This document shows, piece after piece, positions 1-6,421 of a stretch of DNA of 14,968 nt (position 1 is the stretch's first letter; each line of letters begins with the position of its first letter). Source of the stretch: CAZMCT01 sp964564785. GTDB lineage: Bacteria > Planctomycetota > Phycisphaerae > UBA1845 > Fen-1342. The stretch lies in contig CAZMCT010000102.1 in NCBI GenBank assembly GCA_964564785.1, positions 1 to 14,968 of the forward strand, in the 5' to 3' direction. The position numbers were made by a program, and so were the translations under genes. Below the pieces are notes generated by a model. That model saw only the letters and a list, made by a program, of their open reading frames with translations. It had not been told where the DNA came from and did no database searches.

Positions 1-520
1 CAGCCGCAGCGGCCGGCGGCCCGGGGGCGCTGAGACGGGCGAGCGCTACGCGCCGCGCCTCGGGAGACGCGGCGCGAAGGAGGTCGTCGGCTGCCGCACG
101 AAGCGCCGCCGCGTCGGCCGGCCTGCTGGTGACCGCCGCATGCGGCTTCGGTCGGACGCCGTGAATTCCGTACAGCCGCACGCCGATCGCGGCCGCCAGG
201 ATCAGCGTTGCGGTGGCGGCGCCCACCATGCCCCAGGTACGAAGCGGCAGCAGCCGCAGTCGGCGGCCCAGCGGTAGGCGGCGGCCGGTGGCCAGATCGG
301 TATGGCAGCGGTGACAGATCCGTGCGGTCGGGGCGACCTCCGTCTGGCAACGCGGGCAGCGGGGGACGGCGGGCTCGGGAGCGGGTGGCTCGCTGGCGGC
401 TCGTGGGAGCGGCACGTTGAAGAGCTGGCTACATGCAGGGCAGATCCGGGTCTGGCCGGCCGCTTCGGTCGCGGCCACGAGCACGCGCATGCAATGGGGG
501 CAGCGGATCTTCAGTGCCAT
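1..520 (-). CDS. Double zinc-ribbon, single-TM protein (partial, 3' end outside window)
   Basis: An open frame reads from an ATG at 520 down to base 1 without a stop, giving at least 173 residues. The first zinc ribbon has Cys pairs at residues 7/10 and 27/30, in the CPHC...CPAC...NVP arrangement common in planctomycete membrane proteins. After a Pro/Ala/Glu linker, a second ribbon has CPRC at 55-58 and CHRC at 69-72, followed by DLATGRR. One hydrophobic segment at about 96-114 should span the membrane, leaving the ribbons on one side and an Ala/Arg-rich helical region from about 130 on the other. That last region could be the start of HEAT-like repeats, but too little is visible to say. No Shine-Dalgarno is obvious before the ATG. 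The gene is divergent from the methyltransferase at 651. Function unknown; the ribbons suggest protein or nucleic-acid binding. Confidence 0.8.
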   Translation of the reverse strand, partial: MALKIRCPHCMRVLVAATEAAGQTRICPACSQLFNVPLPRAASEPPAPEPAVPRCPRCQTEVAPTARICHRCHTDLATGRRLPLGRRLRLLPLRTWGMVGAATATLILAAAIGVRLYGIHGVRPKPHAAVTSRPADAAALRAAADDLLRAASPEARRVALARLSAPGPPAAAA

Positions 521-650
521 GAGCGGATCGCCGAAGGCCCCGATCGGTCGGGACCTGGAGGTCGTTGTACGTGCGGGTGTTGGCCGGATCAAGCTGCCGC
601 CCGCCCCCGCTGGGGATCAGCTACAATCCCCCCGGAAGGCAGGTGGATGG

Positions 651-1403
651 GTGAGCGCGTTGTTTGAGCCGACACCCCAGATGTATGACGCGTTGATCGA
701 CTGGCCGAAACGGCTCGCGGCCGAGACGCCGCTGTACCGGCGGCTGTTCGAAGCGGTCGGCGCGCGGCGGGTGCTCGATGCGGCCTGTGGATCCGGCCGG
801 CACGCCGCGCTGTTTCACGCGTGGGGGCTGGAGGTGGAGGGCGCCGACGCGAGCGGGGCGATGATCGAGCACTGCCGGCGGCAGCACGGGGTCGGCGACC
901 GGCTGCGGTGGGTCGTGCGGGCGTTCGAAGACCGGCCGACGCCGGAGGGGCAGTTCGACGCCGTGATCTGTGTGGGGAACTCGCTGGCGCTGGCTGCGGA
1001 CCATGCGGCGGTGGCCCGCGGCCTTGCGGCCTTGCTGTCCGCCGTGCGGCCGGGCGGACGCGTGCTGGTACAGGTCGTGAACCTCTGGCGGTTGCAGCCG
1101 GGTCCGACCCACTGGCAACGGATCCTGCGTGTGGATGTCGGAGGGCGCGACATGTTTCTGCTGAAGGGCATGCACCGCTGCGGCGAGACGGGATTCGTGG
1201 AGTTCCTCGCGCTCGAGCCCGGTCCGGGTCATGAGTTTCGCAGCACGGTCAACGAGGGGCGGTTCCTTGGGTTGACTGCCGACGAGTTGCATCAGGCGGC
1301 CATTGGGGCCGGCGGCCGCGTGATTGAGACACTGGGCTCGGTGCAGGGCGATCCGTACGACCCCGGCACCAGCCCGGATCTGATCATCATCGCCACGCGG
1401 TAG
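651..1403 (+). CDS. Class I SAM-dependent methyltransferase
   Basis: The product is a 250-residue Rossmann-fold methyltransferase that would transfer a methyl group from S-adenosylmethionine to an unknown acceptor. Motif I is VLDAACGSGRHA at residues 41-52, an acidic residue follows in EGADAS, and the FDAVICVGNSLALA stretch at about 103-116 fits the motif II/IV region. A glycine-rich VRPGGRVLVQVVN strand follows, and the N-terminal MYDALIDWPKRL is typical of small cytosolic methyltransferases of this family. The frame stays open upstream to 417, but that part is antisense to the zinc-ribbon gene and reads as low-complexity, so I place the start at GTG 651, preceded by purine-rich GGAAGG and AGGTGG. 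ATG 681 is an alternative. No transmembrane segment or partner domain shows the substrate. It ends convergent to the sigma factor gene. Confidence 0.85.
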   Translation: MSALFEPTPQMYDALIDWPKRLAAETPLYRRLFEAVGARRVLDAACGSGRHAALFHAWGLEVEGADASGAMIEHCRRQHGVGDRLRWVVRAFEDRPTPEGQFDAVICVGNSLALAADHAAVARGLAALLSAVRPGGRVLVQVVNLWRLQPGPTHWQRILRVDVGGRDMFLLKGMHRCGETGFVEFLALEPGPGHEFRSTVNEGRFLGLTADELHQAAIGAGGRVIETLGSVQGDPYDPGTSPDLIIIATR

Positions 1404-1741
1404 GGCCACGACGGTGGGAACGCGTTCAGCCGCGCTGCACGTGCCCCTTGGGCCGGCGACTCCAGAGACTCGGTAACCCTTTGGGACCCGACACTGAAGT
1501 GCCGGCGATCGCGGCGCGTCAGCGCGTCCCGATGGGGCTGCGCATCCGGCTGATACCGGCCCATCTCCGGCCGCGCCGCGCTCGATCACGGGGCAGATTC
1601 GGCCCAAGACCCGCGCTTGTTGCGGGCTCGGACCGCAGCGGGCCGGCGCGGACGTTTCCGCACAGCAAACCGCCGCCTCGGGCGCCCATGGTCCGCCGCA
1701 GGCGGGCCGCCGCAATCCGGGTCGCCGCCGCGTTCCCTCCG
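1404..1741. other. Intergenic region between convergent genes, no gene seen
   Basis: This 338-base stretch lies between the ends of the methyltransferase (+) and the sigma factor (-). Open frames on both strands cross it, but their translations are Arg/Pro/Ala-rich and lack any recognisable motif. A weak inverted repeat (CCCGC/GCGGG around an AACAAGC loop, near 1608-1624) is the only terminator-like structure I noticed, and it has no T-tract. Confidence 0.5.
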
Positions 1742-2632
1742 CTACGGCTTCGACAGAAACCCGACACTCGACGCAAAGCACCGCTCCCGCAGCCGTTCGT
1801 GTGCGGCCGCGTCACGCTGATCCTCGCTCCGCAGGTCGTCGAGATTAGCGCTGCACCGGTCGCAGTCCGCCTGCCGCACGTGGAAGTCAATGTACTCGTT
1901 CCAGTCCGCGTCCAGCGTGCCGAGCAGGTAGCGGCCGAGCGTCGAGCGCTTCAGGCACGAGATACCCTCCTCGCGCCAGATGCGCCCCAACGTGCTGTCG
2001 CGGGCCAGGTCCGCCTCGCCCCAATCCCGTGCCCCCTCGACTGCGGCCGTCAGCCCGCGCCACTGCTCCAGCACGCGGAACTTGATCCCCGCCACGGCCG
2101 TCTCCGTCAGCCCCAGGTCCGGGGCGACCTCCTTGTTGCGCAGCCCGAGCACTACCAGCATCTCGATGACCATCAGGTCCTGGAAGCGGCGCTGCGCCGT
2201 GCACTGCTCGACCCATTGTCGCAACGCCGCCACCACGGCCGCCCGCTGGGCCGCCAGCCTCTCCTGGTCCGCGACGTGCCGGCTGGGCGTGTCCGCGTCG
2301 ACCCACGCCTGCGTGCCCTCGTCCAACGCGAGCTGGTCCAGGCTCTGCCGCTGGCCCTTCTGCCGCCGACGCACCACGTCGTGCAGTTTGTTCCGCAGAA
2401 TCGCGAACAGGTAGGTTTCGAGCGACCGGCTCGGATCGTACGTCGGCAGGCTGCGCAGCAGCCCGAGAAACGTCTCCTGTACCACGTCCTCAGCCTCGCT
2501 CCGCTCGGCCAGCATCCGCCGCGCAAAGCTCAGCATTCGCCCCTGATAACGCTCGATCAGTTCCCGCCACGCCTCCGGCTCACCACGCTGCACGGCCTCA
2601 ATCAGATAGGCATCCGCGTCGGCGGCGGCCAT
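1742..2632 (-). CDS. ECF-type sigma-70 factor with C-terminal His/Cys extension
   Basis: A 296-residue RNA polymerase sigma factor. Region 2 covers about residues 22-90, including AEDVVQETFLGLLRSL and the ETYLFAILRNKLHDVVRR helix used for -10 recognition and core binding. Region 4 covers about 130-192, with a helix-turn-helix around NKEVAPDLGLTETAVAGIKF that should read the -35 element. ECF factors are usually about 180-200 residues; here about 100 more follow. The extension contains SCLKRSTLGRYLLGTL (225-240) and H251, C257 and C260 in FHVRQADCDRC, which resembles the zinc-binding HxxxCxxC of anti-sigma domains, although with five residues between His and Cys. The ATG at 2632 has GGAG eight bases upstream. 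The gene follows the Fur gene by 80 bases on the same strand. No separate anti-sigma gene is adjacent, so the tail may regulate activity in cis (inference). Confidence 0.88.
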   Translation of the reverse strand: MAAADADAYLIEAVQRGEPEAWRELIERYQGRMLSFARRMLAERSEAEDVVQETFLGLLRSLPTYDPSRSLETYLFAILRNKLHDVVRRRQKGQRQSLDQLALDEGTQAWVDADTPSRHVADQERLAAQRAAVVAALRQWVEQCTAQRRFQDLMVIEMLVVLGLRNKEVAPDLGLTETAVAGIKFRVLEQWRGLTAAVEGARDWGEADLARDSTLGRIWREEGISCLKRSTLGRYLLGTLDADWNEYIDFHVRQADCDRCSANLDDLRSEDQRDAAAHERLRERCFASSVGFLSKP

Positions 2633-2712
2633 CGAAATCGCTCCGCTGGGTGCTGCGGCCCCATTTCAGGATACCGCTCCGCCCGCGTGCGGCAACGTCC
2701 GAAAACGCCGCC

Positions 2713-3096
2713 TCAGCCCACGGCCGCCATGCACGTCGAACAACGGCCGTACAGAACCAGCTCGTGGTGCTCGAGCGCGAAGCCCCGCGGCACGAGCGCC
2801 TCGAGCAGCGCAAGCGACCCCGGCACCTCGTATACCCGCCCACACCCGCGGCAGAAAAAGTGGTGGTGGTGCGGTTTGCCCGCCCGCTCGTACCGCGGCG
2901 GTTCGCCCGGCAGCCGCACGCAACTGAGCCATCCTTCTTCAAGCAGGATCTTGACGGTGCGGTAGACCGTCGCGATCCCCAGCCCCGGCCGGTGCGCCCG
3001 GGCCGCCCCCAGCACTTCCTGCGTGCTCAACGGCCGATCCGAGCGGTCGAACACATCCCGAATTGCCTTGCGTTGATTCGTGTTGCGCTTGGCCAC
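2713..3096 (-). CDS. Fur-family metal/peroxide-responsive transcriptional regulator
   Basis: A 127-residue protein of normal length for the Fur/Zur/PerR family, dimeric metal-dependent repressors. The N-terminal winged helix includes NQRKAIRDVF (7-16) and the recognition helix GIATVYRTVKILLEEG (40-55). The dimerisation and metal domain has the HHHHFFCRGCG block (76-86), with Cys82/Cys85, and a second CxxC at Cys119/Cys122, the usual structural zinc site. HH at 110-111 and the 76-79 histidines are likely regulatory metal ligands. The sequence alone does not separate Fur, Zur and PerR. The start is GTG 3096, supported by GGAG seven bases upstream. The ECF sigma gene lies 80 bases downstream, so both are probably cotranscribed. 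An imperfect dyad at 3139-3167 upstream could be an autoregulatory site. Confidence 0.92.
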   Translation of the reverse strand: MAKRNTNQRKAIRDVFDRSDRPLSTQEVLGAARAHRPGLGIATVYRTVKILLEEGWLSCVRLPGEPPRYERAGKPHHHHFFCRGCGRVYEVPGSLALLEALVPRGFALEHHELVLYGRCSTCMAAVG

Positions 3097-3138
3097 CCGC
3101 GTACTCCAGGGGCAAGACCCGGCGGCATGGCGGTGAGC

Positions 3139-3167
3139 CGTTTGACGTTGCGAAACCGTTGCAAACG
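3139..3167. promoter_or_regulatory. Possible operator/promoter element upstream of fur-like gene
   Basis: CGTTTG at 3139-3144 and CAAACG at 3162-3167 form a six-base inverted repeat 43-71 bases before the GTG start. Inside it a GTTGC word occurs twice in direct orientation. This is one of the less GC-rich stretches in the 200-base gap. It does not match the classic AT-rich Fur or Zur box, so the call rests on symmetry and position only. Confidence 0.25.
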
Positions 3168-3296
3168 TTCGTCGGCCGGCCGGTCACCGAACGAATGCCC
3201 CCGCGCCGGTCGTGCGCCATGCCATTTCATTATGCCGATTCCCCGCCGCGCGTCCAGCGCTGTCCCCCACACTCGGCTGCGGTCCCCCGCTCTGCT

Positions 3297-4325
3297 TCAA
3301 CTCGGGAACAGCCCGGGCGGCTCAACCGCTGTCCGCACCGGCAGCCCCAGGTGGGCGTACGCGGCCGGACGCGCGACCCGCCCCCGCGGCGTCCGGATGA
3401 CGAAGCCCAGTTGCAGCAGGTACGGCTCCACCACATCCTCGAGCGTGTCGCGCTCGTGCCCCATCGTGGCCGAAATCGCCTCGATTCCGGCCGGACCGCC
3501 GTCGTAGTGCTGGATCAGGGCGTTCAGATACGCGCGGTCCAGGCTGTCGAGCCCGAGACGGTCGATCTGGAGGATGTCCAGTGCGCGATCCACGACGGCC
3601 GGCGTGAGTGTGCCGTCGCCGCGCACCTCCGCATAATCGCGCACGCGGCGCAGCAGCCGGTTCACGATTCGCGGCGTGCCCCGCGAGCGGGCCGCCAGAC
3701 GCGCGAGCGCGGCCGGCTCCGCCGGCACGCTCAGCACGGCCGCGCTGCGCTGCACGATCCGCACCAGCTCGGATTCGCTGTAGAACTGCAAGTGAAACAG
3801 CAGGCCGAAGCGGTCGCGGAGGGCGGCCGACAACATGCCGGCCCGCGTCGTCGCGCCCACCAGCGTGAAGCGCCGCAGGGCGAAGTTCACCGTGCGGCCG
3901 CCGATGCCGCTCTCGGTCGTGTAGTCGACGCGGAAGTCCTCGAGGGCGGGGTAGAGGAACTCCTCCACCACCTTCGCGAGGCGGTGGATTTCGTCGATGA
4001 ACAGCACGTCGCCGGTGTCGAGCTGCGTCAGGAGCATCATCAGGTCGCCCTGCCGCGCGATGGCCGGGCCGCTGGTGACGCGGATCGGCCGGCCCATCTC
4101 CTGCGCGATGACGTGGGCGAGGGTGGTCTTGCCCAGCCCCGGCGGGCCGTCCAGCAGCACGTGGTCCAGCGGCTCGCCGCGCCCGCGGGCGGCGTCGAGG
4201 GCGATGCGGAGCTGCTCGCGCACGGTCTCCTGGCCGATGCACTCGTCGAGCCGCCGCGGGCGCAGCGAGGTGAGGAAGCGTTCCTCGTCGGGGCCGGGCT
4301 GCGTGAATACGCGCTCGATGGCCAT
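3297..4325 (-). CDS. ruvB: Holliday junction branch migration ATPase RuvB
   Basis: RuvB is the AAA+ motor that, on RuvA-bound Holliday junctions, pumps DNA during branch migration. The 342 residues match the usual length. The N-terminus SLRPRRLDECIGQ (20-32) is typical, Walker A is GPPGLGKT (60-67), Walker B is VLFIDEIH (107-114), and the sensor-1 region is LVGATTR (155-161), followed by the LRDRFG arginine segment. The C-terminal winged helix contains GIEAISATMGHERDTLEDVV and ends with LGFVIRTPRGRVA. It starts at ATG 4325, only nine bases after the stop of the zinc-ribbon gene, with no strong Shine-Dalgarno, so it is probably translated from the ruvC-ruvA message by coupling or readthrough of ribosomes. 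It is the last gene of the operon; a 200-base gap separates it from the Fur gene. Confidence 0.98.
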   Translation of the reverse strand: MAIERVFTQPGPDEERFLTSLRPRRLDECIGQETVREQLRIALDAARGRGEPLDHVLLDGPPGLGKTTLAHVIAQEMGRPIRVTSGPAIARQGDLMMLLTQLDTGDVLFIDEIHRLAKVVEEFLYPALEDFRVDYTTESGIGGRTVNFALRRFTLVGATTRAGMLSAALRDRFGLLFHLQFYSESELVRIVQRSAAVLSVPAEPAALARLAARSRGTPRIVNRLLRRVRDYAEVRGDGTLTPAVVDRALDILQIDRLGLDSLDRAYLNALIQHYDGGPAGIEAISATMGHERDTLEDVVEPYLLQLGFVIRTPRGRVARPAAYAHLGLPVRTAVEPPGLFPS

Positions 4326-4334
4326 GCGGGCAGT

Positions 4335-4955
4335 CTACCCCGGAGTCGGGAGGTCGGCACCGGGCGCCGCCGGGAGCGTCGCCGCGCCCGGCGTTCCACA
4401 CTCGGGGCACACGCCGGACAGGTTGCCGATCAGGCTGTAGCCGCACTTGCGGCAGCGATAAGGACCCAGCATACGCTCGACATCCTCGTCGCGGACGCCC
4501 ATGAGGCCGACCTTCAGGCCGGCGTTCTTCAGTGCCCGCGTCGCGCGCGCGTTGGCCGAGAGCAGCATGAGCAGGCTGATGCAGGGCGCGAAAAGCAGCA
4601 GGATGTAGACGATGCGCCAGACGATGTGGACGCGCAAGGCCGCGAGCAGGCTGACGACGGTGACGACGACGGCGATCTGGACAACGACAGCGAACAGCCC
4701 CACCAACAGGTCGAACCCGAGCGGCATCCCTCCCAGGCCGAGCAGCCCGAGATTGATCAGCAGTGCCGCGAGGATTTCCCACAGCAGCAGCCGTTGGCGG
4801 CGCGCGACCGTGCGCAGATCTACGTTGCCCACCTGCCAGCCGATCGGCGCGGGCTGGTTGAGCGGATGACGGCATGCCGGGCAGAAGCGCAGCGGCTCCG
4901 GACCGCTGGCGGCCGGCAGCGGACTCTGGCATACGGGGCACTGCGTCAGCGACAT
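4335..4955 (-). CDS. Membrane protein with N- and C-terminal zinc ribbons
   Basis: A 206-residue protein that I cannot assign to a named function. The N-terminal ribbon has CPVC at residues 6-9 and CPAC at 25-28. The middle (about 52-145) holds three or four strongly hydrophobic segments. The C-terminal ribbon has YRCRKCGYSL and CPECG, with Cys168/171 and 183/186, a motif very frequent in planctomycete proteins. Two in-frame ATGs exist: 4961 directly abuts the GGAGG, whereas 4955 lies six bases after it, so I chose 4955. It sits 36 bases after ruvA and nine before ruvB, all on one strand, so it is almost certainly cotranscribed with the ruv genes. Whether it takes part in recombination or is only carried along is unknown. 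The topology (ribbons on the same side if the number of helices is even) is inference. Confidence 0.85.
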   Translation of the reverse strand: MSLTQCPVCQSPLPAASGPEPLRFCPACRHPLNQPAPIGWQVGNVDLRTVARRQRLLLWEILAALLINLGLLGLGGMPLGFDLLVGLFAVVVQIAVVVTVVSLLAALRVHIVWRIVYILLLFAPCISLLMLLSANARATRALKNAGLKVGLMGVRDEDVERMLGPYRCRKCGYSLIGNLSGVCPECGTPGAATLPAAPGADLPTPG

Positions 4956-4961
4956 TTGCAT

Positions 4962-4966
4962 CCTCC
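4962..4966 (-). promoter_or_regulatory. Shine-Dalgarno deciding the start of the zinc-ribbon membrane protein
   Basis: GGAGG on the minus strand is immediately followed by one ATG (4961) and, six bases on, by a second in-frame ATG (4955). The spacing favours the second. Confidence 0.7.
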
Positions 4967-4991
4967 TCGGTCCGCACCAGCCGCGCGGGCG

Positions 4992-5618
4992 TCAGGCGCC
5001 GATCATCTGTCGGGTGCGGTATGCCGCCCGCACGATCGCGTCCGGCTCCGTCAGCGACGGATCGGCCTCAACGGCCGCGGCAATCCACCGCTGCGCCTCG
5101 GCCCGGCGATCGCCCCACTGCACCAGGATCTCGAGCGCGATTCGCTGCGCTTCGGTCAACGCCGGGACCGGGGCGGCAACCGCCGCCGCGACCAGGAACG
5201 CCTGGCACTTGCCCTGCAACTCGGCGATGACCTGCTGCGCCGTCTTCTTGCCGATCTCCGGAAGGCTCGTCAGCACCCGCCCGTCGCCGCTTTCGATCGC
5301 GGCCGCGAGCTGTGCCACCGGGATGCACATCGCCCGCAGCGCCCGCCGCGTGCTGATGCCCTTGACCCGCGTAAAGAGCTGAAAAAACTCGCGCTCGGCC
5401 GCCGTCAGGAAGCCCACCAGCCGCGGCACCAGGTTCGCGCCGGCCGGGTTGCCCTCCAAGTATTGGAGCGTGTGCAGCGTCAGCTCCTGCCCGAGCTGAC
5501 CTGCCAACTCGGCCGCGCTGCTGGCCGGCAGCAGCACTTCGTACCCGACGCCGCCGACGTCCAGCACCGCCGCCTCGCCGCGGACCTCCAGCAGTCGACC
5601 GGCCAGCCGACAGATCAC
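4992..5618 (-). CDS. ruvA: Holliday junction DNA-binding protein RuvA
   Basis: RuvA binds the four-way junction as a tetramer and loads the RuvB motor. The 208-residue product shows the N-terminal OB-fold (ICRLAGRLLEVRGEAAVLDVGGVGYEV) and two helix-hairpin-helix motifs: LFTRVKGISTRRALRAM and LTSLPEIGKKTAQQVIAEL. A short C-terminal helical domain for RuvB contact covers the last 55 or so residues. The frame extends further upstream, but family members begin at the OB-fold. The GTG at 5618 fits this and has GGAGG nine bases upstream. That GTG overlaps the ruvC stop as GTGA, a four-base overlap that indicates translational coupling. The first HhH is less canonical (KGIS instead of the common GVG-type turn), but length and order are normal. 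ruvA is followed after 36 bases by the zinc-ribbon gene. Confidence 0.96.
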   Translation of the reverse strand: MICRLAGRLLEVRGEAAVLDVGGVGYEVLLPASSAAELAGQLGQELTLHTLQYLEGNPAGANLVPRLVGFLTAAEREFFQLFTRVKGISTRRALRAMCIPVAQLAAAIESGDGRVLTSLPEIGKKTAQQVIAELQGKCQAFLVAAAVAAPVPALTEAQRIALEILVQWGDRRAEAQRWIAAAVEADPSLTEPDAIVRAAYRTRQMIGA

Positions 5619-6184
5619 GACGGCCGTCCTCCCCTCGTCTCGACGCGCCGCGCCGCGAACAGCCGCGCTCCGCACAGCGCGATCGCGATCGCATCCGCGA
5701 CGTCGCTCGGCTCCGGCAGGGCCGGCAGTCCCAGCGTCGCCGCGACCGCCCGCTGCATCTGCCGCTTCCCCGCGCGCCCGCTGCCGGTCAGCAGCTTCTT
5801 TGCGTTCGTGGCCGCGACCGCGACCAGCGTCAGCCCGGCCCGCGCGGCGATCAGCAGCACGACGCCGCGGGCGTGCCCCATCAGGATCGCGGTCCGCGGA
5901 TGGCGGTAGTGGGCGTACAATTCCTCACACACCAGGGCGCCGGGCCGGTGCGTTGCGATCAGCGCCTCGAGGGAGCTTTCCAGTTCGACCAGCCGCGCTC
6001 CCAGCGACAGGTTGCGCGGCAGCCGGATGACACCCGCCTCGACCAGCGTGGCTTCACGCGGGCCGCCGCCGGGCGCGAGCAGCGCGTATCCGGTTCGCTG
6101 GAGCCCGGGGTCGATTCCGAGTACGACCCCGCCGGCCGGACGCGCGGCCGGACCCTCGGAAGCTATGGGGCGAGCGGCCGACAT
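5615..6184 (-). CDS. ruvC: Crossover junction endodeoxyribonuclease RuvC
   Basis: RuvC is the resolvase that cuts Holliday junctions as a dimer, using two metal ions. The 189-residue product has the RNase H-like fold motifs: GIDPGLQRTGYAL with catalytic Asp25, the VCEELY segment with Glu87, and DVADAIAIAL with Asp161 and Asp164, equivalent to the four acidic residues of the E. coli enzyme. GRAGKRQMQRAV is the usual basic segment before the last acids. A stretch of about 18 Ala/Pro-rich residues precedes the first strand, which is longer than in most RuvCs, so the start at ATG 6184 is not certain; no good Shine-Dalgarno is visible and no clear internal start precedes GIDPG. First gene of the ruv operon, divergent from the S41 peptidase, with a 237-base gap for promoters. 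Confidence 0.96.
   Translation of the reverse strand: MSAARPIASEGPAARPAGGVVLGIDPGLQRTGYALLAPGGGPREATLVEAGVIRLPRNLSLGARLVELESSLEALIATHRPGALVCEELYAHYRHPRTAILMGHARGVVLLIAARAGLTLVAVAATNAKKLLTGSGRAGKRQMQRAVAATLGLPALPEPSDVADAIAIALCGARLFAARRVETRGGRPS
5628..5632 (-). promoter_or_regulatory. Shine-Dalgarno for ruvA inside the ruvC coding end
   Basis: GGAGG on the minus strand lies nine bases before GTG 5618 and within the last codons of ruvC. It supports the short RuvA start over the longer open frame reaching 5675. Confidence 0.65.
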
Positions 6185-6334
6185 GCGTGCATGATGCGCC
6201 TTTTGCGGCCGGTGGCAAACGGGTTTCCGGGACGTGCCCGGCGGCGGTGTGCAGCGCCGTTACCCCGTCCTGCTACAAAGCGACGGCCGGAACCGGTGGG
6301 AGTTTGCGACGTGGGCGGTCATTTCGTACCGTCA

Positions 6335-6340
6335 TATAAT
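6335..6340 (+). promoter_or_regulatory. Candidate -10 box for the S41 peptidase gene
   Basis: A perfect TATAAT stands out in otherwise GC-rich DNA, 82 bases before the ATG at 6422. No good -35 hexamer lies 16-18 bases upstream; TTGCGA at 6304-6309 is too far away. The call is therefore only tentative. Confidence 0.4.
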
Positions 6341-6421
6341 AGGGAACAAACGGCAAACCTGCGTCCCGGTGTGAACCCTCCAGCCGAACTGAGCCGGGTG
6401 CGTGGAAAGGAAGAGTGGGAC

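Noticed and set aside
621..1781. 386-codon minus-strand frame across the methyltransferase
   Set aside because: No motif is present, and the opposite strand has a clear SAM-binding site.
3063..5909. Very long plus-strand open frame of 948 codons opposite the ruv genes
   Set aside because: The translation is Arg/His/Gln/Ala-rich without domain motifs, and the other strand encodes clear RuvA and RuvB. It is a high-GC antisense artefact.
5873..6421. N-terminal extension of the S41 peptidase
   Set aside because: It would be antisense to ruvC and would place 183 residues before an evident signal peptide.
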